The notes beneath the pieces are model-generated. The model was not told where the DNA came from. It was given only the letters and a program-made list of their open reading frames with translations, and did no database searches. Of a DNA stretch of 64,000 nt, positions 9,019 through 18,064 are shown in pieces (positions within the stretch are counted from its first letter, which is position 1; the number at the start of each line of letters is the position of its first letter). The position numbers and the translations under genes are program-made. The DNA lies in contig NZ_MPSB01000007.1 of assembly GCF_001981525.1 (NCBI RefSeq), positions 88,364 through 152,363 on the forward strand. Direction: 5' to 3'. The DNA comes from Sphingomonas jeddahensis (GTDB taxonomy: Bacteria; Pseudomonadota; Alphaproteobacteria; Sphingomonadales; Sphingomonadaceae).

Positions 9019-10215
9019 TCAGGCCTGTGGATCAGGTGTGGCACGGCGTTGTGATACTTCGTGAACCGGTTGCACCTCCGGATAGGGCATGATCAATTTC
9101 CCATCCGGGGCGGCCGTGTAAGTGGTCTGCGATGGGAACGGGATCGAGACGCCTTCTGCGTCCAGCCGCCGATAAAGCGCGATACCTACCTTGTGGCGCG
9201 CATCGTAGGCGCGCTGGTAGTCGGCAGCCGGAGAGTCGAACTCGAGCTCGAAATCGACGGACGAGCCGCCAAAGGCGACAAAGCCGGCGCGAATGAAAAC
9301 CAGATCATGTGCCTCCACCACTTCCTTGAAGATGTCGGGCAAGCGATCGAGCAGGTCGCGATCAGTTTCATAGCCGACACCGATGGCAAGTTTGGTGCGC
9401 CGCCGCTCTCGCTGAGTGTTGTTGATGATCTCTTTGTCGAGCAGGTTGCGGTTTGAAATGATCCGCTGTTCGCCGTTCACACCCCGGATGCGGGTCGATT
9501 TCAGGCCGATTTCTTCCACCGTGCCTGAACTCGAATCATAAGTGATCGCGTCCCCGCGGCGAAAGGGGCGGTCAAAGATAATCGCCAGCGCCGCGAACAG
9601 ATCGGCGAAAATACCCTGCGCGGCGAGACCAATGGCGATGCCACCAACGCCGAGACCCGCGACGAGACCGGTGACGTTGACGCCCAAATTGTCGAGCACC
9701 ACCACCAGCGCGATGGCGAACACGACGATGGTGACGAGGAGCCGGATCAGCCCCATGGCGTTCATCAGGGCTTCGCCGGAATAGTTTTCCGCGCGGGTGC
9801 GATGCTCGATCGCGCCGAGGATAAGTTCGCGTGCCCAGGTCGCGGCCTGGAATACTGCTGCTAGCGTGAACAGGAAGTTGATCGTCGTCGCAACAATGAC
9901 CGGTGGGTCCGCGTAGCCGCCAACCAGGCGCGCTGCGACCATGATGATGAAGAACGTGCTGGTGCGGCTGATCGCGCGGCCGAACACCGCAGCCCACCCT
10001 TTGCCCGAGGTGGAGCGTCGCGCCAGTCGCGGACCGAGGCCGCGAAGCCAGAGCAGGGCGAGGACGATGGCCGATCCAATCGCCAGTGCGATCGCAATCT
10101 GAAGCCAATACGCGCGAAACCAATCAACGCTCGAACCCCAGAAGGCTGCGATCTGCTGCTGTACCCCCTCAGCGGAGATCTTCGGCAGGGGTGCCGCACT
10201 ATTCGTTGCTGTCAT
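9019..10215 (-). CDS. Small-conductance mechanosensitive channel, MscS family
   Basis: Inner-membrane channel that opens under membrane tension and releases solutes on osmotic downshock. The 398-residue protein has about five hydrophobic segments between residues 30 and 220. It carries the MscS pore-helix and signature (GLGVGGIAIGLAAQGIFADLF, then ALAIIFDRPFRRGDAI) and then the cytoplasmic beta/alpha domain. It is somewhat longer than E. coli MscS, with extra N-terminal membrane helices. It lies 17 bases downstream of the topoisomerase IB gene on the same strand, so co-transcription is possible. Confidence 0.93.
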   Translation of the reverse strand: MTATNSAAPLPKISAEGVQQQIAAFWGSSVDWFRAYWLQIAIALAIGSAIVLALLWLRGLGPRLARRSTSGKGWAAVFGRAISRTSTFFIIMVAARLVGGYADPPVIVATTINFLFTLAAVFQAATWARELILGAIEHRTRAENYSGEALMNAMGLIRLLVTIVVFAIALVVVLDNLGVNVTGLVAGLGVGGIAIGLAAQGIFADLFAALAIIFDRPFRRGDAITYDSSSGTVEEIGLKSTRIRGVNGEQRIISNRNLLDKEIINNTQRERRRTKLAIGVGYETDRDLLDRLPDIFKEVVEAHDLVFIRAGFVAFGGSSVDFELEFDSPAADYQRAYDARHKVGIALYRRLDAEGVSIPFPSQTTYTAAPDGKLIMPYPEVQPVHEVSQRRATPDPQA

Positions 10216-10232
10216 CCGGTCCTTCTAGATGC

Positions 10233-11243
10233 TCATGCGGCTTGGCATGCACTGCCGTTTTCGCCGGTTTCAAGAAAGGCGATCAAGCCACGTTCGGCCC
10301 GGCTCAGCCAGCGGGTGGTGCGTGGCAGATGAAGCGTGGTGCGAAACGCTTCCTGCCCATCCTTGATCAGTGCGATCAGTGCTGGATGAACATAGGATTT
10401 TCGGGCGATCGCCGGCGTGTTGCCGAGCCTTTCAGTGACGGGAGCGAGCAGCGTCTTGAGGCTGATGTCCTTGTCCGCCTCAGCCAATGTTTCGAAGGCG
10501 ATGACGCTGGCGCCCCAGGTGCGGAAGTGCTTGGCGGTGAAGTCGCTGCCCATCGCTTCCTTGATATATGCGTTCACATCCGAAGAGGTGACGGGGCGAG
10601 GCGCCCCATCCTCATCGACGTATTGAAAGAGCTTTTGTCCGGGCAGATCCTGGCACTTCTTCACAAAGCGTGCGAGGCTGCCATCGGTGATCGTCAGCAT
10701 GCGCAGCTTGCCGGACTTCGCTTTGTATTGAAGCTTGAGCGTGCTGCCCTTGATGCGCGCGTGCCGATCGCGCAACGTGGTGACGCCGAAGCTCTTGTTG
10801 CTCTTGGCGTACGTCTCATTGCCGATACGCAGGTGCGCGGTATCGAGCAGCTTGACGATCGCGGCGATCGTCTTTTCCTTGCTATGCTTGCGGCTCTTGA
10901 GGTCAGCCTCCACTCGCTCGCGCAGCTTGGGAAGAGCACGCCCGAAGGCCGCGCAAAGATTGTATTTTTCGTCCTCGCGCGCGGCACGAAATTCGGGATG
11001 GTAGCGATATTGCTTGCGGCCCTTTTCGTCCCAGCCGACCGCCTGAATATGGCCGGCCGGATCGGGGCAGAACCAGGCATCGCGATAGGCGGGCGGAAGC
11101 CCGATCGCGTTCAGCCGGTCGATTTCCTCGCGATCGGTGATGCGCTGGCCCTGCGGATCGAAATAGCCCCAGCCGTGCCGCATCTTGCGCCGGGTAATCC
11201 CGGGTTCCTCATCATCGTGATAGACGATCTTTGTCGACGCCAC
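10233..11243 (-). CDS. DNA topoisomerase IB
   Basis: Poxvirus-like type IB topoisomerase that relaxes supercoils through a 3'-phosphotyrosine link. The 336-residue length is normal for the bacterial form. Catalytic-pocket residues are visible: Arg in HLRIGNETYAKSN, the KHFRTW motif, and the probable nucleophile Tyr in RKSYVHP near the C-terminus. The N-terminal domain has GWGYFDPQGQRITDREE. A GTG start at 11243 is preferred because GGAGG stands 7 bases before it; an in-frame start at 11282 gives 13 extra residues without support. Confidence 0.93.
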   Translation of the reverse strand: MASTKIVYHDDEEPGITRRKMRHGWGYFDPQGQRITDREEIDRLNAIGLPPAYRDAWFCPDPAGHIQAVGWDEKGRKQYRYHPEFRAAREDEKYNLCAAFGRALPKLRERVEADLKSRKHSKEKTIAAIVKLLDTAHLRIGNETYAKSNKSFGVTTLRDRHARIKGSTLKLQYKAKSGKLRMLTITDGSLARFVKKCQDLPGQKLFQYVDEDGAPRPVTSSDVNAYIKEAMGSDFTAKHFRTWGASVIAFETLAEADKDISLKTLLAPVTERLGNTPAIARKSYVHPALIALIKDGQEAFRTTLHLPRTTRWLSRAERGLIAFLETGENGSACQAA

Positions 11244-11353
11244 CTTGCCACCTCCACGTGGCTCGGGAAATGCGCAGGCCACCGCACGGTTCCGGAACGG
11301 CCCTGCGCGGCGACTGTTGTGAAGGGCAATCCCGACACAGGAGTTCCAGCGAC

Positions 11354-11905
11354 ATGGCCGACCTTTCCCACGCCCGCGTGCTTATTCTGGCGACCGACGG
11401 GTTCGAGGATTCCGAACTGTTCGACCCGCGCCAGGCGCTGCTGGATGCCGGCGTGAAGGTGACACTGGCGTCGATCAAAACCGATCCGATCCAAGGCGTG
11501 AAAGGCGACAAAGATCCGACCCGCACGATCACGCCGGACCTGACGCTGGATCAGGTCGATACCGAGGATTACGACGCGTTGTTGCTGCCAGGCGGGGTCG
11601 GCAATCCGGACAAGATGAGGATGGAGGATCGCGCGGTTTCGATCGTTGGCGAGTTCATGGACGATGACAAAATCGTGGCGGCGATCTGCCATGCACCGTG
11701 GCTGCTGGTGGAGGCCGACGTGGTGGATGGGCGACGCGTGACGGGCTGGCCGTCGGTGCGCACCGACCTCGAGAATGCCGGGGGCGAGGTGGTGGACGAG
11801 GAGGTGGTGATCGACGAAAACCTGATCACCAGCCGCAAGCCCGACGATATTCCTGCGTTCAGCCGTGCGTTGATCGCTGCTTTGGAGCAAGAGCTGACGG
11901 GCTGA
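11354..11905 (+). CDS. DJ-1/PfpI family protein (type 1 glutamine amidotransferase-like)
   Basis: 183-residue PfpI/YhbO-like protein, a family linked to protein or nucleotide deglycation and stress resistance. The nucleophile elbow is visible as VAAICHAPWLL (Cys followed by His), with the conserved early acid in ATDGFEDSEL. The start at 11354 (MADLSHARVLIL) begins the first beta strand; the longer upstream frame is unlikely. It is divergent from topoisomerase IB with a 110-base gap that must hold both promoters. Activity is assigned at family level only. Confidence 0.9.
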   Translation: MADLSHARVLILATDGFEDSELFDPRQALLDAGVKVTLASIKTDPIQGVKGDKDPTRTITPDLTLDQVDTEDYDALLLPGGVGNPDKMRMEDRAVSIVGEFMDDDKIVAAICHAPWLLVEADVVDGRRVTGWPSVRTDLENAGGEVVDEEVVIDENLITSRKPDDIPAFSRALIAALEQELTG

Positions 11906-11945
11906 CAATTGCCTGTCCATCAGCGCCGTATAGATAAAGTCGTGC

Positions 11946-12743
11946 ATGATAAGTGATTTCCACCGATCGCCGGCGACCATCATCGAGTTTCGGCGGATCC
12001 TCGCGAAGGGCGGCGAAGATCCCGTCACGCGATTGGTTGCGGAGGAAGTGCCGGTCGCGATCGAGTGCAACGGCATCGCTTACGCCGTGTTGATGGCGAG
12101 TCCGGATGCGATCGCGGACCTCGCCTATGGCTTTGCGATGGGCGAGCGGCTGATCGACCGGGCGGAGGATATTCGCGGCGTCGATGTGCATGATGCTGGC
12201 GACGGCATCGTGGCCCGGCTGACTCTGGCGCGGCGGGTAGCGGATCGGATCGGGGATCGCGTGCGGCATCGCAGTTCGGATGCGTCATGCGGGCTGTGCG
12301 GCGTGGAGACGGTAGCCCAGGCGCTGCGGCCGTTGCCGATGGCAGCGCGGTGGGACGGCGAGGATGCGGCGGTGTTTCGCGCCTATCGAGCTTTGCGCGA
12401 TCACCAGCCGCTCAATGCGGAAACTGGGGCGGTGCATGCCGCCGCTGCCTGCACGCCGGATGGCGCGATCCGGCTGGTGCGGGAGGATGTCGGGCGGCAC
12501 AATGCCTTCGACAAGCTGATCGGGGCGATGCTGCGGCGGGGAGGGGGCTGGGAGGGCGGCTTCGCACTGCTCACTTCGCGCTGCTCCTATGAGCTGGTGG
12601 AGAAAGCGGTGCTCGCCGGATGCCCGATGCTTGCCACGATTTCTGCGCCGACCCGGCTGGCGGTGAAGCGGGCGGCGGGAGCGGGGCTCGCCTTGCGCAC
12701 CCTGGTTCGCGCCGATGGGCTGTTGGCGAGCGGTGCTGGGTAG
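11946..12743 (+). CDS. fdhD: Formate dehydrogenase accessory sulfurtransferase FdhD
   Basis: Transfers sulfur from a cysteine desulfurase to the molybdenum cofactor of formate dehydrogenase. The 265-residue protein has the catalytic Cys-X-X-Cys pair in SCGLCGVE near residue 117 and the conserved PLNAETGAVHAAA, EDVGRHNAFDKLIG and SRCSYELVEKAV blocks. No formate dehydrogenase gene is in the window, so its partner enzyme must be elsewhere. Confidence 0.95.
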   Translation: MISDFHRSPATIIEFRRILAKGGEDPVTRLVAEEVPVAIECNGIAYAVLMASPDAIADLAYGFAMGERLIDRAEDIRGVDVHDAGDGIVARLTLARRVADRIGDRVRHRSSDASCGLCGVETVAQALRPLPMAARWDGEDAAVFRAYRALRDHQPLNAETGAVHAAAACTPDGAIRLVREDVGRHNAFDKLIGAMLRRGGGWEGGFALLTSRCSYELVEKAVLAGCPMLATISAPTRLAVKRAAGAGLALRTLVRADGLLASGAG

Positions 12744-12774
12744 GTCGGTTCACGCTATGCAACGCCGCCGTCAG

Positions 12775-12866
12775 GCGTCACCCTGAACTTGTTTCCGGGG
12801 CCCACCTTTCCGCCTGCCAGGCCGCTGTTTGGGCGCGGTGGATGCTGAAACAAGTTCGGCATGACG
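12775..12866. repeat. REP-like extragenic palindrome
   Basis: Two inverted arms, AACTTGTTTC (12786-12795) and GAAACAAGTT (12847-12856), flank a GC-rich centre between the ends of two convergent genes. Together with the CACCCTGAACTTGTTTC / CAAGTTCGGCATGACG wording this is a typical dispersed extragenic palindrome of sphingomonad genomes. It may fold into a long hairpin that ends transcription from both sides. Confidence 0.65.
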
Positions 12867-12884
12867 GAATGGAAGAGGCCGATC

Positions 12885-13223
12885 TTACCGCGCCTTGAAG
12901 GTGGGCGCGTGAAAGTCGGGGGGCTTGTTTGCGACCCATTTCAGGAAACGCGCGACGGGCGGCAGTGCGCGTACCGGCCCGAGATCGCCGAGCCGGGCGA
13001 GCGTTGCGTTTTCGGCGGCGGCGTGGATGGTACGGTGGCAGATCGGATGGAGGGGCACGGTTTCGCGGCCGCCTTCGCTTTTGGGCACGACGTGATGCCA
13101 TTCGGTGCGGGTGCCCAGCGGACGGTGGCACAGGGCGCATACGAGTGGCGGCGGCGCCTCGGCGCGCGCTGCCGCCTCCAGTAAACCGAGCTTGCGTTTC
13201 ACCCGACCCATCCCGCGCAACAT
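12885..13223 (-). CDS. HNH endonuclease family protein
   Basis: 112-residue protein with a compact HNH nuclease fold: CALCHRPLG (zinc Cys pair), TEWHHVVPKSEGG (HH catalytic motif) and LHPICHRTIHAAA (second Cys/His knuckle with the last H). Such small chromosomal HNH proteins are common and mostly uncharacterised; possible roles include DNA repair or nicking. No phage genes adjoin it. Two ATG starts are available (13223 and 13211). Confidence 0.82.
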   Translation of the reverse strand: MLRGMGRVKRKLGLLEAAARAEAPPPLVCALCHRPLGTRTEWHHVVPKSEGGRETVPLHPICHRTIHAAAENATLARLGDLGPVRALPPVARFLKWVANKPPDFHAPTFKAR

Positions 13224-13316
13224 AGGAAGTCACCGGGCGACTTGCAGCGCGCGGCGCAATCGGCATAACTCGCCTAAGTCAGCCGGCTTACGATCGGCGA
13301 CGTTTAGGAGATGAGG

Positions 13317-14063
13317 ATGGCTGGACCACAGGCTCTGTTCGACCTGTCGGGCAAGGTAGCGCTGATCACCGGTGGTTCGCGCGGGCTCGGGCGCGAAATG
13401 GCGCTCGCCTTTGCCGATGCCGGTGCCGATGTGATCGTTTCGAGCCGCAAGGCGGATGCTTGTGGCGCGGTAGTGGCGGAGGTGCAGGCCAAGGGGCGGC
13501 GCGCAGCGGCGATTCCGGCGCATGCGGGCAAGTGGGACGAGATGGACACGCTGGCCGATGCGGCGTGGGATACCTTCGGGCGCCTCGACATCCTGGTCGC
13601 CAACGCTGGCATGGGGCCGCTGGTGCCGAGCCATGAAGTGTCCGAGGCACTGTTCGACAGCGTGGTCGGGCTGAACTTCAAAGGTCCGTTCCGGCTGATG
13701 GCCAATGTGGCGCATCGTATGGCGCAAGGTGACGGGGGCGCGATCCTCGCCACGTCGTCGATCGCGTCGCTGCGGCCGACCCCGCAGGTAGTGCCCTATG
13801 CCGGAGCCAAGGCCGCGCTCAATGCGATGGTGTCCAGCATGGCGCACGAATATGGCCCCAAGGTGCGGATCAATGCGATCGCGGCCGGGCCCTTCCTGAC
13901 CGATATTTCCAAGGCGTGGACCGAGGAAGCGCGCGAGCGGACGAACAGCGCCAGCGGCCGGCCGGGGCGGCCGGAGGAGATCGTCACCAGCGCGCTGTAT
14001 CTGGCGAGTCCGGCGTCGAGCTTCGTCACCGGCACCGTCATCCGCTGCGATGGAGGCTGCTGA
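13317..14063 (+). CDS. SDR family NAD(P)-dependent oxidoreductase
   Basis: 248-residue classical short-chain dehydrogenase/reductase. Visible are the cofactor motif TGGSRGLG, the NAGMG motif, the catalytic Ser in ATSSIASL, the catalytic Tyr/Lys pair in PYAGAKAAL, and a C-terminal VIRCDGGC. The second of two nearby ATGs (13317) is chosen because TAGGAG then lies at a workable distance. The stop overlaps the start of a putative acyl or sugar phosphotransferase by one base, so the pair form an operon and may act in one catabolic pathway. The substrate is unknown. Confidence 0.9.
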   Translation: MAGPQALFDLSGKVALITGGSRGLGREMALAFADAGADVIVSSRKADACGAVVAEVQAKGRRAAAIPAHAGKWDEMDTLADAAWDTFGRLDILVANAGMGPLVPSHEVSEALFDSVVGLNFKGPFRLMANVAHRMAQGDGGAILATSSIASLRPTPQVVPYAGAKAALNAMVSSMAHEYGPKVRINAIAAGPFLTDISKAWTEEARERTNSASGRPGRPEEIVTSALYLASPASSFVTGTVIRCDGGC

Positions 14064-15130
14064 TGGCGAGCGATCTGGAGGCCGGCGCGGTCGACGCAGC
14101 CTGGCTGACCAAGCGGCTGCGCGGGGCCGGTGTGCTGCGCGAGGCGTCGGTGACGGCAGTCACGTCGAAGCCGGTGGGTGTCGGGATGCTGGGCGACTCG
14201 ATCCGGTTCGAAGTGGCCTATGATGGCGATGAGGGTGCGCCCGCCTCGTTCGTCGGCAAGTTCGCCAGCGCCGATCCGACCAGCCGACAGACGGGCGCGG
14301 GCTTCGGCCTGTATGAGCGCGAGGTGGGCTTTTATCGCGAGGTTGCGCATACCGTGGCGATCCGATCGCCGGGATGTGTTTCCGCGGAGCACGATCCGGC
14401 GGACGGCACCTTTGCGCTGTTGCTCGAGGATCTGACACCGTCGCGGCCGGGCAATCAGCTTACGGGATGCGACATCGCCGACGCCGAGCGTGCGATGGAG
14501 CAGGCGGCAGCGCTGCACGGCCCGCGGTGGAACGATGAAACGCTGCGTGACCATTCCTTTCTGAACGTCAGCGGTGCGCGCGAGTTCGTGATCCAGGTGT
14601 TTCCGGACTGCCTCGCCGAGTTCCACCGACGCTACGATGGCGTGTTGGAGCCCGAATATATGGCGGTGTGCGACCGTTATGGGGCGCTGATGGCCAATGC
14701 GACCGTTCATCCACCAACCAGCTTCACGCTAACGCACGGGGATTTCCGGCTCGATAACATGCTGTTCGATGCGCGCGGGGGTGAAGTGCCGCTGGCGGTG
14801 CTCGATTGGCAATCGCCGGCGATCGGCGTCGGCGCAGTGGACGTCGCGTATTTCATGGGACTGGCGATCTCTATTGAAGATCGGCGGCGGCATGAGCGGC
14901 ATCTGCTGGAATATTATCTTGAGCAGCTGCGTGGCTTTGGCGTGCGGGATTATGACTATGACGCGCTGTACCGCGACTATCGAATGACGTTGCTATCTGG
15001 GGTTTCGACCGCGGTGTTCGCTTCGGCCTCGACCAAGCGGACCGAGCGGGGCGATGCAATGTTTCTGGCGATGGCGCGCGGCGGGTGTGCGCAGGCGATC
15101 GATTGCGATGCGCTGGCGTTGATGGGGTGA
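14063..15130 (+). CDS. Phosphotransferase family protein (APH/EcKinase-like)
   Basis: 355-residue protein with the aminoglycoside-phosphotransferase/ecdysteroid kinase-like fold. The catalytic loop THGDFRLDNMLFD and the metal-binding VLDWQSPAIG are clear; FALLLEDLTPS lies earlier. Related sphingomonad genes occur next to acyl-CoA dehydrogenases and SDRs. The start codon overlaps the upstream SDR stop (TGATG), which indicates translational coupling. Antibiotic resistance is not implied by this family. The substrate is unknown. Confidence 0.87.
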   Translation: MASDLEAGAVDAAWLTKRLRGAGVLREASVTAVTSKPVGVGMLGDSIRFEVAYDGDEGAPASFVGKFASADPTSRQTGAGFGLYEREVGFYREVAHTVAIRSPGCVSAEHDPADGTFALLLEDLTPSRPGNQLTGCDIADAERAMEQAAALHGPRWNDETLRDHSFLNVSGAREFVIQVFPDCLAEFHRRYDGVLEPEYMAVCDRYGALMANATVHPPTSFTLTHGDFRLDNMLFDARGGEVPLAVLDWQSPAIGVGAVDVAYFMGLAISIEDRRRHERHLLEYYLEQLRGFGVRDYDYDALYRDYRMTLLSGVSTAVFASASTKRTERGDAMFLAMARGGCAQAIDCDALALMG

Positions 15131-15206
15131 GGGGCAGTTTCCTCTCCCAAGGGCGATGAGGTAATCGTGGCGCGCTGCGACTTCGCTCAGGAAGTGTTCC
15201 GAGCGG

Positions 15207-15863
15207 CTAGGGTGCGATCTCGGTGCCGTCCCACGCGATAATCTTGCCGCTGTCCTGCGGCTTCAGGCCGTCGAGTACGTCGAGCAGCTGCACGGCGGCG
15301 CGATCCGGCCGGAAGATGTCGCGGCCGGATTGCTGAAACGGTCGCGACAGCTTGGTATCTACCGTGCCGGGGTGGAGCGCGACGACGATACTGCGATCGT
15401 TGCGACGCTTGTCCTCAATAGACAGGGTGCGGACGAGCTGGTTCAAGGCTGCCTTGCTGGCGCGATAGCCGTACCAGCCGCCCAGCCGATTATCCGAGAT
15501 GCTGCCGACCCGCGCGGAAAGCACGGCGAACACGGACCGGCCAGCGCGGGGCATGATCGGCAGGAAATGCTTGGCGACCAGGGCGGGGCCGATCGCGTTT
15601 ACGGCATATTGGCGGGCGAGCCAGTCGGGGTCGAGATCGCGGATCGCCTTTTCCGGGCCGTGCTCGCCTTCGTGCAGCAAGCCGGTGGCGACCACCACGA
15701 GATCAGGCGTGCCGGCGCCGGCGGCTGCAACGGCGAGCGACGCTTCGTCCAGGATGTCGCATTCCGGACGGGCTAGACGATGAACCGACGCGTCTTCTTC
15801 GACGAGCGCATCCGCCAGTGCCTTGCCGATCCCGCCGTTGGCGCCAATGATTACTGCATTCAT
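15207..15863 (-). CDS. SDR family NAD(P)-dependent oxidoreductase
   Basis: 218-residue short-chain dehydrogenase. It begins with the dinucleotide motif IIGANGGIGKALADAL, has the catalytic Ser within VLSARVG and the Tyr/Lys pair in YGYRASKAALNQLV, and an ALHPGTVDTKLSRPF segment typical of the C-factor/CsgA-like subgroup. A start at 15863 (MNAVIIG) places the cofactor motif correctly; 12 extra residues would be needed for an upstream start. It is divergent from the following lipoprotein-like TPR gene. Confidence 0.9.
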   Translation of the reverse strand: MNAVIIGANGGIGKALADALVEEDASVHRLARPECDILDEASLAVAAAGAGTPDLVVVATGLLHEGEHGPEKAIRDLDPDWLARQYAVNAIGPALVAKHFLPIMPRAGRSVFAVLSARVGSISDNRLGGWYGYRASKAALNQLVRTLSIEDKRRNDRSIVVALHPGTVDTKLSRPFQQSGRDIFRPDRAAVQLLDVLDGLKPQDSGKIIAWDGTEIAP

Positions 15864-15988
15864 GCCAAAACGGCTAAGCCCCTGAGACGTTACGTTCAAT
15901 GTCCATTCAGCGCACTTCCTTGATGAGGCGGCGCAACGGGACTAAGCGTTTGTTCAAGCATTCACGCCTCGAGAGGAGAGCAGATTTC

Positions 15989-17284
15989 ATGAAGAACATT
16001 TCCCGCGTCGCCTTTGCGGCCGCGTTGATGGCCGGCGCGGCGGGCCTCGCCGTGTCGCCCCCGGCGATCGCCCAGAAGAAAAAGGAACAAAAGGGCGGTG
16101 CTCCTGCGCTCAAGCTGAGCAAGGACGTGCAGAATGCCGCCGCCGCCGCGCAGGCTGCCATCGCCGCAAAGGATTTCGCCACCGCCGCCACGCAACTGAC
16201 TACCGCGCAGGCGGCCGCCAAGACTGATGACGATCGCTACATTGTCGCGGCGCTTCAGCTGCAATCGGAAGCGGTGAAGATCCAGGATGCGCGCGCCGCC
16301 AACCAGCAGATGAATGAGGCTGGGCTCAAGGCTCCGCTGGAGGCGCTGATCGCCAACCCGAAGACCCCGGCGGTCGACGTTGCCAAGTATAACTACCAGC
16401 TCGGCATCATGGCCGCGAACGCCAAGGACAGCGCGGGCGCGATCAACTATTTTCAGCGCGCGCAGCAGCTGGGCTATAACGATCCCAACTTGCCGCTGCA
16501 GATGGTCAAGCTGAAGATGGACGCCGGCGATGTTGCTGGCGGCGCGGCGGAGCTGGAAAAGGCGATCGATGCGCAGACCGCCGCCGGCCAAAAGCCGAGC
16601 GAAGATCTGTACAAATACGCCATCGCGCAGACCAACAAGAAGCGCATGGGCCCGCAGACTGCCAATTGGATCAAGAAGTGGGTGGTCGCTTACCCGACGT
16701 CCAAGAACTGGCGCGACGGCATCGTCACTTACGGCATGACTCAGCAGAGCGCGGTCACCCTGGACAAGGGGCAGAAGGTCGATCTTTATCGCCTGATGCG
16801 CTCGGCCAAGGCGCTGGCCGATCAGTATGATTATGAGACCTATGCGCAGTGGACCTATGACCTGGGCCTGCCGTACGAGACCAAGACGGTGCTCAACGAG
16901 GGCAAGGCTGCGGGCAAGATCCCGGCGAGCAGCGCTTCGGCAAACGACCTGATGCGCGTCGCCAACCAGGCGATCGCGAGCGAAGGATCGCTGGCACCGG
17001 TTGAGGCGAAGGCCAAGGCGGGCGCCAATGGCCGCATCGCGCTCAACACCGGCGATGCTTATCTCGGTATGGGCAATTGGGCCAAGGCGATCGAACTCTA
17101 CAAGGTCGCCATGACCAAGGGCGGCGTGGACGCCGACGTGGTGAATACGCACATGGGCATCGCGCTGGCGAATTCTGGCGATAAAGCCGGCGCCAAGGCG
17201 GCGTTCGCGGCGGTGAAGACCGCGCCGCGCACCGACATCGCTTCGCTGTGGACGGTGTATCTCGACAATCCGCCGACGGCGTAA
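15989..17284 (+). CDS. Exported tetratricopeptide-like repeat protein
   Basis: 431-residue protein with a signal peptide (MKNISRVAFAAALMAGAAGLAVSPPAIAQ) followed by Ala-rich helical hairpins. TPR-like repeats are visible, for example KYNYQLGIMAANAKDSAGAI followed by NYFQRAQQLG, and near the end IALNTGDAYLGMGNWAKAI and THMGIALANSGDKAGAKAAF. It probably scaffolds protein interactions in the periplasm; the partner is unknown. The start at 15989 is supported by GAGAGGAG upstream. A strong terminator follows. Confidence 0.82.
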   Translation: MKNISRVAFAAALMAGAAGLAVSPPAIAQKKKEQKGGAPALKLSKDVQNAAAAAQAAIAAKDFATAATQLTTAQAAAKTDDDRYIVAALQLQSEAVKIQDARAANQQMNEAGLKAPLEALIANPKTPAVDVAKYNYQLGIMAANAKDSAGAINYFQRAQQLGYNDPNLPLQMVKLKMDAGDVAGGAAELEKAIDAQTAAGQKPSEDLYKYAIAQTNKKRMGPQTANWIKKWVVAYPTSKNWRDGIVTYGMTQQSAVTLDKGQKVDLYRLMRSAKALADQYDYETYAQWTYDLGLPYETKTVLNEGKAAGKIPASSASANDLMRVANQAIASEGSLAPVEAKAKAGANGRIALNTGDAYLGMGNWAKAIELYKVAMTKGGVDADVVNTHMGIALANSGDKAGAKAAFAAVKTAPRTDIASLWTVYLDNPPTA

Positions 17285-17309
17285 AGCTGGACGGTTGATT
17301 GATTGGGGA

Positions 17310-17333
17310 GGGGCGGCTTCGGTCGCCCCTTTT
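17310..17333 (+). terminator. Rho-independent terminator
   Basis: GGGGCGGC-TTCG-GTCGCCCC forms an 8-bp stem (one G-T pair) with a UUCG tetraloop closed by C-G, followed by TTTT. It lies 26 bases after the TPR gene stop. Confidence 0.85.
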
Positions 17334-17415
17334 CGTTTGAAGTGGCGGTGCGAGGCGATACGCCACTTTTTGGTGGAGGCCTGTGCTGGTCCCTTCCGCT
17401 AGCGGCCAGGCGCGG

Positions 17416-17895
17416 TCAGGCGGCTGCTTCCTCGTCCACGGTAATCGGGACGCCGGGGGCGGACTTGGCGGTGCGGATCGTCAGCGAGGATTTAACGCTC
17501 GCCACATTGGGCGCGGCGGTGAGATGCGTGGTCAGGATGCGCTGAAAGGATTCAAGATCCGCGGCGACGATCTTCAGGATGAAGTCGATCTCGCCATTCA
17601 GCATGTGGCATTCGCGCACTTCGGGGATGCCGGCGACATGACGTTCGAAGGCGGACAGGTCATGCTCGGCCTGGCTGCGCAGGCTGACCATCGCGAACAC
17701 GGTGATTGGGAAGCCGAGCATGGCGGGCTCGCAATCCGCGTGGTAACCGCGGATCACCCCGGCTTGCTCGAGCGAGCGCACTCGGCGGAGGCATGGCGGC
17801 GCGGTCAGTCCGACACGTTCGGCCAGATCGACGTTGGTCATCCGGCCATCTTCCTGGAGGAGCGAGAGGATCCGCCGATCGATCCGGTCAAGCAT
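17416..17895 (-). CDS. Lrp/AsnC family transcriptional regulator
   Basis: 159-residue feast/famine regulator. The N-terminal HTH reads LDRIDRRILSLLQEDGRMTN then VDLAERVGLTAPPCLRRVRSLEQAG, and the C-terminal half is the ligand-sensing RAM domain (FERHVAGIPEVRECHMLNGEIDFIL). The ATG at 17895 gives the standard N-terminus; the open frame extends to 17925 through a TTG. It is divergent from the histidine kinase gene across a 169-base gap. The effector is likely an amino acid but cannot be named. Confidence 0.92.
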   Translation of the reverse strand: MLDRIDRRILSLLQEDGRMTNVDLAERVGLTAPPCLRRVRSLEQAGVIRGYHADCEPAMLGFPITVFAMVSLRSQAEHDLSAFERHVAGIPEVRECHMLNGEIDFILKIVAADLESFQRILTTHLTAAPNVASVKSSLTIRTAKSAPGVPITVDEEAAA

Positions 17896-18064
17896 CGGCC
17901 GCCTCTGCTTTGCGCAGTTTTTCAATCAAGAACATGGTCGCACCTATAGGATAATTGCGTTTGAACGCAATTGTCTCACAGTGTGACAGGCGGATGATTC
18001 GGCTGTTTCACAAAGCTGGTACGTTCGCTACGAGCAGCAAACGCAGCGAGACGGTCGCCGCGAG

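Noticed and set aside
10086..11456. 456-residue plus-strand open frame
   Set aside because: Runs antisense to mscS and topoisomerase IB, both well supported; no family motif.
15962..17152. 396-residue minus-strand open frame
   Set aside because: Antisense to the TPR-like exported protein, whose signal peptide, ribosome site and terminator fit the plus strand.
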